Positions 56,485 to 64,000 of a DNA stretch of 64,000 nucleotides are shown piece after piece (within the stretch, counting starts at the first letter, position 1; every line of letters begins with the position of its first letter). The notes below the pieces were generated by a model. The model was not told the DNA's origin. It worked only from the letters and a program-made list of their open reading frames with translations, and did no database searches. The DNA lies in contig NZ_RRYT01000007.1 in NCBI RefSeq assembly GCF_006363815.1, forward strand, positions 119,306 through 183,305, in the 5' to 3' direction. Made by a program: the position numbers and the translations under genes. The DNA is from Thermomonospora catenispora. GTDB taxonomy: Bacteria; Actinomycetota; Actinomycetes; Streptosporangiales; Streptosporangiaceae.

Positions 56485-59357
56485 CCGCCGCCTACGCCCC
56501 CGGCTCGCTGGTCGCGGCCCGGGGCCGCGAATGGGTGGTGCTGCCGGAGAGCAGTGCGGACTTCATCGTCGCCCGCCCCTTGAGCGGCGACACCGCCTTC
56601 ACCGCCGGGCTGTTCGCCGACGAGGTCGCCCCCGCCACCTTCCCCCGCCCCACCGCCGACCCAGGCCAGATCGGCGACAGCGTGGCCGCCGGGCTGCTGC
56701 GCACCGCGCTGCGCATCGGCTTCACCTCCGCGGCCGGCCCGTTCCGCGCCTCGGCCGCCATCGCCGTCGAGCCCCGCCAGTACCAGTTGCTGCCGCTGCT
56801 GCTGGCGCTGCGCATGGACACCGTCCGGCTGCTGATCGGCGATGACGTCGGCATCGGCAAGACCATCGAGGCCGCCCTGATCGCCAAGGAGCTGATCGAG
56901 CAGGGCGAGGCCGAGCGGATGACCGTGCTCTGCTCCCCGGCCCTGGCCGAGCAGTGGGCCGAGGAGCTGCGCACCAAGTTCGGCATCGACGCCGCCCTGG
57001 TGCTGCCGTCCACGGTGACCAAGCTGCAGCGCGGCCTGCGCGCCGACCAGTCGCTGTTCCACCACCACCGCTTCACGGTGGTCTCCACCGACTTCATCAA
57101 GAACCCCTCCCGCCGCACCCTGTTCGTCCGCGACTGCCCCGACCTGGTGATCGTGGACGAGGCGCACACCTGCGTGCCCGCCGCCGGGTCGGGCGCCGCC
57201 CAGCGGCAGCTGCGCTACGACCTGCTGCGGCAGGTGGCCGCCAAGACCGACCGGCATCTGATACTGGTCACCGCCACCCCGCACAGCGGCAACGAGGACG
57301 CCTTCCGCGACCTGATCGGTCTGCTCGACCCCGAGCTGGCCGAACTGGACCTGGGCACCGAAAAGGGCCGCGAGCGCCTGGCCCGCCACTTCGTGCAGCG
57401 CCGCCGCCGCGACATCCGCCACTACCTGGATGAGGAGACCCGCTTCCCCCGCGACCGGATGCTCCGGGAGGTCCCCTACGAGCAGTCCGGCCAGTACGCC
57501 GAGCTGATCCGCAACGTGCTGGACTACGCCCGCCACAGCGTCACCGACCCCGCCACCGGGGAGCGGCACCGCACCGTCCGCTGGTGGTCGGCGCTGGCCC
57601 TGCTCAGCTCGGTGGCCTCCTCGCCCCGTGCCGCCGAGGCCACCTTGACCGCCCGCGCCGCCGCCGCAGTCGCCGAGACCGCCGCCGAGGCCGACCGGCT
57701 GGGCCGCGCCTCCTTCCCCGACCTGATCGACGAGGAGTCCCACGAGGGCGTGGACGCCGCCCCCGGCGCCGTCGATGAGGAGCTGCCCGCCGCCGCCCGC
57801 AACCGCCTCAAGGCCTTCGCCGCGCAGGCCAGGCAACTGGAGGGACCCCAGCGCGACGTCAAGCTCGCCACCGCCATCACCGAGGTCAAGGGGCTGCTGA
57901 ACGACGGGTACGACCCGATCGTCTTCTGCCGCTACATCCCCACCGCCCAGTACGTCGGCGAGCACCTGGCCAAGGCGCTGGGCCGCAAGGCCACCGTCAC
58001 CGTCGTCACCGGCAACCTGCCGCCCGCCGAACGCAGCGCCCGCATCGAGCGGCTGCGCGAACAGGGCGGACGGCACGTGCTGGTGGCCACCGACTGCCTG
58101 TCGGAGGGCGTCAACCTGCAGGCGGTCTTCAACGCCGTCGTCCACTACGACCTGTCGTGGAACCCCACCCGCCACGAGCAGCGCGAAGGCCGCGTCGACC
58201 GGTTCGGCCAGCGCGCCTCCACCGTCCGCGTCGTCACCTTGTACGGCGTGGACAACGGCATCGACGGCGCGGTGCTGGACGTGCTGATCCGCAAGCACCA
58301 CAGCATCGCCAAGGCCACCGGGGTGGCGGTGCCCGTGCCCGGCCGCACCGAGGACGTGGTGCGCGCCCTGGTGGAGGGCCTGCTGCTGCGCAACGCCGAA
58401 CCCGACCAGCTCACCCTCGACCTGGGGCTGATGCAGACCCGCGACGTGCTGCACCGCGACTGGGAGAGCGCCGCCGCCCGCGAGTCCAAGGTCGTCACCA
58501 AGTACGCCCACTCGGGCGTCAAGGAGCTGGAGGAGGTGCGCCGCGAGGCCATGGCCGTGCGCACCGCCATGGGCCGGCACACCGAGGTCGCCCGCTTCGC
58601 CCGCGAGACGTTCTCGGCCCTCGGCGGCGTCGTCCAGGCCCGCGAGGACGGCTTCACCGTGCACGCTCAGGCCCTGCCGGTGGGGCTGCGGCACGCCCTC
58701 GGCCTGACCGGCGACCGCGATGAGGCCCGCGAGCTGGTCTTCCGCCACGACCTGCCGGTCAAGCCCGGAGAGCACGCCCTGGTCCGCAGCGACCCGGCCG
58801 TGGTGGCGCTGGCCCGCTACGTGGTGGACGCCGCCTTGGACTCCCGCATGCCTCCCGAGCAGCGGCCCGCCCGCCGCTGCGGCGCCATCCGCACCAACGC
58901 CGTGCGCACCCGCACCACGCTGCTGCTGGTGCGTTACCGCTTCCACCTGAACCTGCCCGGCCGCGCCCGCACCCGCGAGGTCGTCGCCGAGGACGCCCAG
59001 GTCGTCGCCTACCGCAACGGCCCCGACGGCCGCCAGTGGCTGACCGAGGAGGAGGTGACCGCCCTGCTCGGCGCGGCCCCCGATGCCAACGTGCTGCCCG
59101 AACTGGTGCAGCGCGCCGTCGCGATGTCGATCGAGGAGCTGGGCGAACCGCCCGAGCCGGGCCGCCCCGCCGCTCCCGGCACCGTCCAGGCCGACCTGGA
59201 CGCCCGCGGCCGGGAGCTGGCCGAACGCCTGGAGGCCGCCCACCGCCGGGTCCGCGGCGCGGTCGGCGCGATCCGCCGCGGCCTGAGGGTCCGCCCGCAC
59301 GAGCACGCCGACGTCCTCGGCGTCTACGTCTACCTTCCGGCAGGAGGTGCCCGGTGA
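56481..59357 (+). CDS. SNF2/RapA-type helicase, DrmD-like
   Basis: A 958-residue SNF2-like ATPase. Motif I is D121-D-V-G-I-G-K-T128, motif II is D226-E-A-H229, motif III is TATPHSG, and motif VI is REGRVDRFGQ (about 565-575). The residues QYQLLPLLLAL before motif I are the Q-motif. The C-terminal half (600-958) is a helical region with no catalytic motif that I can identify; similar tails occur in DrmD of class 1 DISARM. ATG 56481 overlaps the helicase stop by 4 nt, and its own stop overlaps the methylase start, so the three proteins are translationally coupled. Confidence 0.9.
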   Translation: MTAAYAPGSLVAARGREWVVLPESSADFIVARPLSGDTAFTAGLFADEVAPATFPRPTADPGQIGDSVAAGLLRTALRIGFTSAAGPFRASAAIAVEPRQYQLLPLLLALRMDTVRLLIGDDVGIGKTIEAALIAKELIEQGEAERMTVLCSPALAEQWAEELRTKFGIDAALVLPSTVTKLQRGLRADQSLFHHHRFTVVSTDFIKNPSRRTLFVRDCPDLVIVDEAHTCVPAAGSGAAQRQLRYDLLRQVAAKTDRHLILVTATPHSGNEDAFRDLIGLLDPELAELDLGTEKGRERLARHFVQRRRRDIRHYLDEETRFPRDRMLREVPYEQSGQYAELIRNVLDYARHSVTDPATGERHRTVRWWSALALLSSVASSPRAAEATLTARAAAAVAETAAEADRLGRASFPDLIDEESHEGVDAAPGAVDEELPAAARNRLKAFAAQARQLEGPQRDVKLATAITEVKGLLNDGYDPIVFCRYIPTAQYVGEHLAKALGRKATVTVVTGNLPPAERSARIERLREQGGRHVLVATDCLSEGVNLQAVFNAVVHYDLSWNPTRHEQREGRVDRFGQRASTVRVVTLYGVDNGIDGAVLDVLIRKHHSIAKATGVAVPVPGRTEDVVRALVEGLLLRNAEPDQLTLDLGLMQTRDVLHRDWESAAARESKVVTKYAHSGVKELEEVRREAMAVRTAMGRHTEVARFARETFSALGGVVQAREDGFTVHAQALPVGLRHALGLTGDRDEARELVFRHDLPVKPGEHALVRSDPAVVALARYVVDAALDSRMPPEQRPARRCGAIRTNAVRTRTTLLLVRYRFHLNLPGRARTREVVAEDAQVVAYRNGPDGRQWLTEEEVTALLGAAPDANVLPELVQRAVAMSIEELGEPPEPGRPAAPGTVQADLDARGRELAERLEAAHRRVRGAVGAIRRGLRVRPHEHADVLGVYVYLPAGGAR

Positions 59358-62300
59358 ACGCCGCCCAGTACACCGCCGTCCGCCTGGAGGGCGACCTGCT
59401 GTCGGCCGACCTCATCGAGCGGATCGCCGCCGCCGACCCCGACCTGCCCGGCAACCGTCCCGACGACTACCACCTGGCCGCCGGCGAACGCCTCGGCGAT
59501 GCCGCCAGCCGCAAGTGGGAGTACCTGCTGGGCGCCTACCGCGCCTTCCGCGACCGCATCGCCGCGCTGCCGCCCACCGCCTCGCTGACCCGCGAGACCC
59601 GCGAACGCTGGCTGCTGCGCCTGCTGGACGAGCTGGGCTACGGCCGCCCCGCCTACCTGCAGGGCGGCATCACGGTGGGGGAGGAGACCTACCCCATCTC
59701 CCACCAGTGGGGCGGGCACGTCCCGCTGCACCTGCTGGCCTGGGACATCGACCTGGACCGGCCGCGCGGCGGCCCCAACCGGCAGGCCGCCCGCGCCCCC
59801 CAGTCGATGATGCAGGACTTCCTCAACGTCAGCGACGCCCACCTGTGGGGCGTGCTGTCCAACGGGCGGCGGCTGCGCATCCTGCGCGACTCCCAGGCCC
59901 TGGTCGGCTCCGCCTACGTGGAGTTCGACCTGGAGGCGATGTTCGACGGCGAGCTGTATTCGGACTTCGTCCTGCTGTTCGCCCTGCTGCACGTCTCCCG
60001 CCTGGAGCTGCTGCCCCGCGACGACGGCGAGCAGCCCACGGTCGAGGACTGCTGGCTGGAACGCTGGCGCACCGAGGCGGTGCAGATCGGCGGCCGCGCC
60101 CGCGACCAGCTCCGCAAGCAGGTCGAAAAGGCCCTGAGCGAACTGGGCACCGGCTTTGTGGAAAGCGACCCGGCGCTGCGCGAGGAGCTGGCGTCGGGAC
60201 GGCTGAGCCGCGACGACTTCCTGCACGAGCTGCTGCGCCTGGCCTACCAGCTCATCTTCCTGTTCGTCGCCGAGGACCGCGGCGTGCTGCACCCGCCGAT
60301 CCCCGAGAACGCCTCACCGGAGGAGGTGGCCGCCCACCAGACCGCCCGCGAGCGGTACGCGGCGTACTTCTCGGCCGGCCGGCTGCGCCGCATCGCCGCC
60401 ACCCGCCGCGGCGACGCCCACACCGACCTGTGGCGCACCCTGGTCATCGTGCTGGACGCCCTGGGCAGCGACGGCGGCCGGCCGGAACTGGCGCTGCCCG
60501 CCCTGGGCGGCCTGTTCTTCCGCGCCCAGGACCCCTGCGCCGAGGGCACGGTTCCCGACCTGCTGCGCGACAGCCGGCTCAGCAACCACCGGCTGCTGGA
60601 GGCCGTCCGTCACTTGTCGGAGATGGCCGACCACAAAGGCCGCAGGCAGCGCATCGACTACCGGCACCTGGGCGCCGAGGAGCTCGGCAGCGTGTATGAG
60701 TCGCTGCTGGAACTGCGGCCCCGCTTCGATGCGGACGAGCCTCGCTTCTGGCTGGAGGAGCTGCCCGGCAACAAGCGCAAGACCACCGGCTCCTACTACA
60801 CGCCCCCCGCGCTGATCGAGGAGCTGCTCAAGACCGCCCTCGACCCGGTCATCGACCGCTATGCGGCCTCCGGCAACCCCGAGGACCTGCTGAAGTTGAC
60901 CGTCTGCGACCCGGCCTGCGGATCGGGGAACTTCCTGGTGGCCGCCGGACGCCGCATCGCCACCCGGTACGCGGCCTTGTGCAGTGGGGACGACGAACCC
61001 ACCCCCACCGATGTGCGCCGGGCCATGCACAAGGTGGTGCGGCACTGCCTGTACGGGGTGGACATCAACCCGCTCTCGGCGGAGCTGACCAAGTTCTCCC
61101 TGTGGATGGAGTCCCTGGAACCCGGGCTGCCGCTGGCGTTCTTGGACTCCCACATCAAGGTCGGCAACTCGCTGCTGGGCACCACGCCCGCGCTGCTGCT
61201 CAAGGGGATTCCGGACGAGGCGTACAAGCCGCTGGTCGGCGATGACAAGAAGACGGCGAACCGGCTCCGCAAGGACAACGCCGCCGAACGCGCCGAGCAG
61301 TTCGACCTTTTGGCCTCGCAGGAGGACAGAGCAGCGGTGCCGGTGGACACCGGGACCCTCGCCCGCCGGACCCGCGAGGTGGAGCGGATGGGCGTGAGGT
61401 CCGTGTCCGACATCCGCGAGCAGGCCCGGCGCCACCGGCTGCTGCTGGAATCTCCGGACCGGGCCGTGCGCAAGCGCGTCGCCGACGCCTGGTGCGCGGC
61501 GTTCGTGTGGCCCAAGCACCCGGACGCGCCCCGTGCCGTCACCACCGCCACCCTCAAGATCATGGCCGGGGACACGGAGATGGCCGGGATGTATCCCCAG
61601 GCCGTGCCCGGTGAGGACACTGAACGGGAGCTGCGCAGGCTCACCGAGCAGTACTCCTTCTTCCACTGGCACCTGGAGTTCCCCGACGTGTTCCGGGTTG
61701 GGGACGATAACGCTCGCGACGCCAACCCCGACACCGGATGGCAGGGCGGGTTCGACTGCGTGCTGGGCAATCCGCCGTGGGAGCGGGTCAAGCTCCAGGA
61801 GCAGGAGTTCTTCGCCTCCAGGGACGAGAAGATCGCCAAGGCCCGTAACGCCGCCGAGCGCAAGAAGCTCATCGAAGCGCTGGCTGATAGCGACGAACTC
61901 ACCGACCGGGCGCTATATGAGGAATTCCAGCGCGAGTTGCGCAAGGCTGCGGGGTGGAGCCACCTGCTGCGTACCTCCGGGCGTTACCCGCTGACCGGCC
62001 ACGGGGATGTCAATACATACTCGGTCTTCGCTGAGACGGCTCGTACAGTTATCGGGCCGATGGGACGCAGTGGTCTGGTGCTTCCTACCGGCATTGCCAC
62101 TGACGCTACTACCGCACCCTTCTTCGGTGATTTGGTGCGTAGTGGCCAGTTGGTTGCGTTCCTCGAATTCGAGAACGAAGAGTTCCTGCTGAGCAGGGAC
62201 GTTCACCACAGCTTCCGCTTCTGCTTGATGACGGTCGGGGGGTGCGAGGTTAAGGTATCGAGAGCTGATTTCGCCTTTGGCTCTCGAAAGATCTCTGATA

Positions 62301-63442
62301 TTGAGGCTCGGCGGTTTACGATGCCGTCGGAGGATATTCTTCTTCTTAACCCTAATACTGGTACTGCACCGCTATTTCGTTCGCGGCGGGATGCCCAGAT
62401 AACCCTTGGCATTTATCGCCGTGTTCCGATCCTGTGGAGGGAGCGCCCTGGTAGTAATCCGTGGAACCTGTCATTCATGACGATGTTCCACATGGCTAAT
62501 GACTCAGGGCTGTTCCGTACCCGTGAGGAGCTAGAGACTGCAGGATGGGAGCTCCAAGGGAACCATTTTGTTCGTGGCGACGAGAGGATGCTTCCTCTGT
62601 ACGAGGCGAAGATGATCCATCACTTTGATCACCGCCTCGGTACCTACGAAGGGCAGACTCAGGCCCAGGCCAACATGGGTACTCTGCCCCGTCTTTCTCT
62701 TGAGCAGAAGCGAGACCCAGACTATGAGGCCTTGCCTCGATACTGGGTTCCAGAGGAGAGGGTAAACGAGCGGGTTGAAGAACGCTGGGATAAGCGTTGG
62801 TTTATTGGTTGGCGCGACATCTGTCGCAGTACTGATGAAAGAACTTTGATTAGCTCGGCCTTCCCATGGGCTGCTGTTCCGGGCGGTACGCTCCTCATGT
62901 TCCCTGGAATCTCACAGGTGGGACCTTTGCTAGGGAATTTGGCGGCGTTCGTTCTGGATTTTGTTGTACGGCAAAAGAGTGGCGGGACGCACCTGAATTA
63001 TTTCACTGTGAAACAGTTGCCTGTGCTGCCACCGAAGTCATACGAGATTCCCGCTGGTTGGGATAGAGGGGTTCTGCTGCGTGATTGGATTGTTGATCGA
63101 GTTGCAGAGCTCTCCTGTACTACGTGGGATATGGAACCGCTGGCTCGAGACCTGGGGGTGAATGGTCCGCCGTTTGTATGGGATGAGGAGCGGCGGTTGG
63201 TGATGCGGGCCGAGCTGGATGCCGCCTACTTCCGGCTGTACGGGGTGGAGCGGGATGACGTGGGCTACATCATGGACAGCTTCGGGGCATTCCGGCGGAA
63301 CGATCCGGAGCGGTTCGAGCGCACGAAGGCGTTGATCCTAGAGATCTACGACGCGATGGGGAAGGCAGAGGAGAGCGGCGAGCCGTACAAGAGCCTCCTT
63401 GACCCCCCTCCGGGGCAAGGGCCGCGCCACCCGGAGAGGTGA
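59354..63442 (+). CDS. Large adenine-specific DNA methyltransferase (Eco57I/DrmMI-like)
   Basis: A 1362-residue SAM-dependent N6-adenine methylase. Motif I DPACGSGNF begins at D519 and the catalytic motif NPPW is at 806-809, a long spacing typical of the Eco57I-type class. The N-terminal 330 residues contain LSNGRRLRILRD and YVEFDLEAMFDGELYSDF, as in type IIG-like and DISARM methylases; I see no complete PD-(D/E)XK set. The region after NPPW (about 900-1270) should be the target-recognition part. The DNA coding for it (about 62030-63180) is near 50% G+C against about 70% elsewhere, with many A/T-ending codons, a sign of recombination. GTG 59354 has CAGGAGG 6-7 nt upstream and overlaps the SNF2 stop as GTGA. 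Confidence 0.9.
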   Translation: MNAAQYTAVRLEGDLLSADLIERIAAADPDLPGNRPDDYHLAAGERLGDAASRKWEYLLGAYRAFRDRIAALPPTASLTRETRERWLLRLLDELGYGRPAYLQGGITVGEETYPISHQWGGHVPLHLLAWDIDLDRPRGGPNRQAARAPQSMMQDFLNVSDAHLWGVLSNGRRLRILRDSQALVGSAYVEFDLEAMFDGELYSDFVLLFALLHVSRLELLPRDDGEQPTVEDCWLERWRTEAVQIGGRARDQLRKQVEKALSELGTGFVESDPALREELASGRLSRDDFLHELLRLAYQLIFLFVAEDRGVLHPPIPENASPEEVAAHQTARERYAAYFSAGRLRRIAATRRGDAHTDLWRTLVIVLDALGSDGGRPELALPALGGLFFRAQDPCAEGTVPDLLRDSRLSNHRLLEAVRHLSEMADHKGRRQRIDYRHLGAEELGSVYESLLELRPRFDADEPRFWLEELPGNKRKTTGSYYTPPALIEELLKTALDPVIDRYAASGNPEDLLKLTVCDPACGSGNFLVAAGRRIATRYAALCSGDDEPTPTDVRRAMHKVVRHCLYGVDINPLSAELTKFSLWMESLEPGLPLAFLDSHIKVGNSLLGTTPALLLKGIPDEAYKPLVGDDKKTANRLRKDNAAERAEQFDLLASQEDRAAVPVDTGTLARRTREVERMGVRSVSDIREQARRHRLLLESPDRAVRKRVADAWCAAFVWPKHPDAPRAVTTATLKIMAGDTEMAGMYPQAVPGEDTERELRRLTEQYSFFHWHLEFPDVFRVGDDNARDANPDTGWQGGFDCVLGNPPWERVKLQEQEFFASRDEKIAKARNAAERKKLIEALADSDELTDRALYEEFQRELRKAAGWSHLLRTSGRYPLTGHGDVNTYSVFAETARTVIGPMGRSGLVLPTGIATDATTAPFFGDLVRSGQLVAFLEFENEEFLLSRDVHHSFRFCLMTVGGCEVKVSRADFAFGSRKISDIEARRFTMPSEDILLLNPNTGTAPLFRSRRDAQITLGIYRRVPILWRERPGSNPWNLSFMTMFHMANDSGLFRTREELETAGWELQGNHFVRGDERMLPLYEAKMIHHFDHRLGTYEGQTQAQANMGTLPRLSLEQKRDPDYEALPRYWVPEERVNERVEERWDKRWFIGWRDICRSTDERTLISSAFPWAAVPGGTLLMFPGISQVGPLLGNLAAFVLDFVVRQKSGGTHLNYFTVKQLPVLPPKSYEIPAGWDRGVLLRDWIVDRVAELSCTTWDMEPLARDLGVNGPPFVWDEERRLVMRAELDAAYFRLYGVERDDVGYIMDSFGAFRRNDPERFERTKALILEIYDAMGKAEESGEPYKSLLDPPPGQGPRHPER

Positions 63443-63446
63443 CGGC

Positions 63447-63490
63447 ACCGCCCTGCCGTGCTGGTCCGGAGAGCACGGCAGGGCGGTTTG
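63447..63490. terminator. Bidirectional terminator at the end of the defence operon
   Basis: ACCGCCCTGCCGTGCT (63447-63462) pairs perfectly with 63472-63487 around a 9-nt loop, followed by TTT. It lies between the methylase stop and the convergent DUF397 stop. Confidence 0.85.
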
Positions 63491-63494
63491 CTGG

Positions 63495-63689
63495 TCAGCC
63501 GCTGTTGGAAGCGCCGGCCTTGATCGTCGTCAGGAGGGTGGCCCACTCTGCGCGGTTGACGAGGATGATCCGGTCGGGATGGCCTTTGGAGTCGCGGATG
63601 CCGATGGTGTCATCGGAGGTCCGGGCGACTTCGACACAGCAGCGGTCGGGGCCGCTGTGTCGCGACTTGCGCCAACGAAAGCGCTGCAT
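63495..63689 (-). CDS. DUF397 family protein
   Basis: A 64-residue small protein of the actinomycete DUF397 family. It has the typical parts: WRKSRHSGPDRCCVEVAR, then TIGIRDSKGHPDRIILVNRAEWATLL. DUF397 genes normally sit beside XRE-type helix-turn-helix genes and are thought to modulate them, in some cases in toxin-antitoxin-like pairs. ATG 63689 is the only good start and lies 2 nt after the end of the neighbouring pseudogene. It is the last of three tandem copies read from beyond the window edge. Confidence 0.85.
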   Translation of the reverse strand: MQRFRWRKSRHSGPDRCCVEVARTSDDTIGIRDSKGHPDRIILVNRAEWATLLTTIKAGASNSG

Positions 63690-63691
63690 GG

Positions 63692-63884
63692 TTACCCGTG
63701 AACTTCCTTGATCCGGTTGAGTAGCCTGCTCCAGTCGTGGGGCGTGAACTCCAGGACGACGCGGGGGATCTTCCTTGGAGGCTCGGACGCCGGTGGTGTT
63801 GTTGGGGGCTGCCTCACCTCTACACGAGTTGCCACTAGGCTCGCTGGATAGTGACTTGCGCCAGTGGATGCGCTGTACGGTCAC
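63692..63884 (-). pseudogene. Frameshifted DUF397 gene
   Basis: Starting at GTG 63884, the frame reads QRIHWRKSLSSEPSGNSC and then TTGVRASKEDPPR, a normal DUF397 N-terminal half. The C-terminal half (RVVLEFTPHDWSRLLNRIK) is present in another frame and ends at TAA 63692-63694. The switch maps to a run of five C on the minus strand (63763-63767); four C would restore one frame of about 63 residues. The GTG overlaps the stop of the upstream copy by 4 nt. It is either a true one-base insertion or a sequencing error. Confidence 0.75.
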
Positions 63885-64000
63885 TCGCTACTTTCCTTGA
63901 TCTGGCTGAGTAGCCTGCTCCAGTCGTGGGGCGTGAACTCCAAGACGACGTGAGGGTCTCCTTTGGAGTCTCGGACGCCGATGGTGCCGTCAGCGGCTTG
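63703..64000 (-). repeat. Tandem duplicated DUF397 C-terminal regions
   Basis: Positions 63703-63810 and 63893-64000 are closely similar copies offset by 190 bp. They encode the same FTPHDWSRLL block, so the last two genes arose by local duplication. Confidence 0.75.
63881..64000 (-). CDS. DUF397 family protein, 5'-truncated by window edge
   Basis: The last 39 codons of a DUF397 gene read from the window edge: DGTIGVRDSKGDPHVVLEFT, then PHDWSRLLSQIKESSE and TGA at 63881-63883. The frame is intact over this length. Its stop overlaps the start of the frameshifted copy (GTGA), so the copies form one operon. A helix-turn-helix regulator gene is expected upstream, outside the window. Confidence 0.8.
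   Translation of the reverse strand, partial: QAADGTIGVRDSKGDPHVVLEFTPHDWSRLLSQIKESSE

Noticed and set aside
62866..63066. Open frame inside the low-G+C block of the methylase gene
   Set aside because: The methylase frame is continuous through the block, so the alternative frame is chance.

Overview
The window is about 70% G+C with GTG and ATG starts, TANNNT -10 boxes and a complete Pup-proteasome locus, so it comes from an actinomycete. The gene content and order fit a Streptosporangiales member, possibly a Thermomonospora/Actinomadura relative (inference). From memory, the core order (metH, RecB-like nuclease, trmI, proteasome ATPase, dop, pup, prcB, prcA, pafA, pafB, pafC, tatA, tatC, helY, 5'-3' exonuclease, Xaa-Pro peptidase) parallels the Mycobacterium tuberculosis Rv2124c-Rv2089c region.

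Layout. 1-4.7 kb: 3' part of metH, a HAD phosphatase and a small membrane protein. 5.1-11.3 kb: an oligopeptide/dipeptide ABC importer operon (permease, binding lipoprotein, permease, two ATPases) behind a structured leader. 11.3-16.9 kb: an FtsX/MacB-type ABC exporter and a LuxR-type two-component system, all on the minus strand. 17-20.3 kb: a RecB-family nuclease with probable Fe-S ligands, divergent from a site-2 protease with a CBS pair, then tRNA m1A58 methyltransferase. 20.6-36.3 kb: proteasome ATPase, dop, pup, a conserved unknown, prcB, prcA, pafA, an FKBP lipoprotein, an ArsR-like regulator with an internally deleted DUF3291 remnant, a DUF3866 protein, pafB, pafC, tatA and tatC. 36.3-42.4 kb: a HelY-type helicase, a cyclase-like protein, an exonuclease and an aminopeptidase. 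42.5-47.6 kb: a sugar ABC importer whose first permease carries an extracytoplasmic insertion.

47.6-63.5 kb is an accessory defence island. It holds an Abi_C/HEPN protein, a DUF262-HNH-RAMA type IV restriction-like enzyme and, divergent from it, a tightly coupled three-gene operon: a 1730-aa helicase with a DUF1998 module and a nuclease-like C-terminus, a SNF2/RapA-type helicase, and a 1362-aa adenine DNA methyltransferase. The operon resembles a condensed DISARM system in which the DrmA and DrmB roles are fused and the phospholipase-D nuclease DrmC is absent. The methyltransferase gene contains a roughly 1.2-kb low-G+C block where its target-recognition region should lie, which suggests specificity exchange. 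The window ends in three tandem, overlapping DUF397 genes, the middle one frameshifted.

Regulatory architecture is readable in many places. At least nine genes have a TANNNT box 6-8 nt before the start codon and look leaderless. Both importer operons have a long perfect hairpin between the binding-protein gene and the next permease gene. The FKBP gene's promoter sits between the arms of a 14-bp inverted repeat whose right arm covers the ribosome binding site. No tRNA, rRNA, CRISPR array or insertion sequence was recognised.
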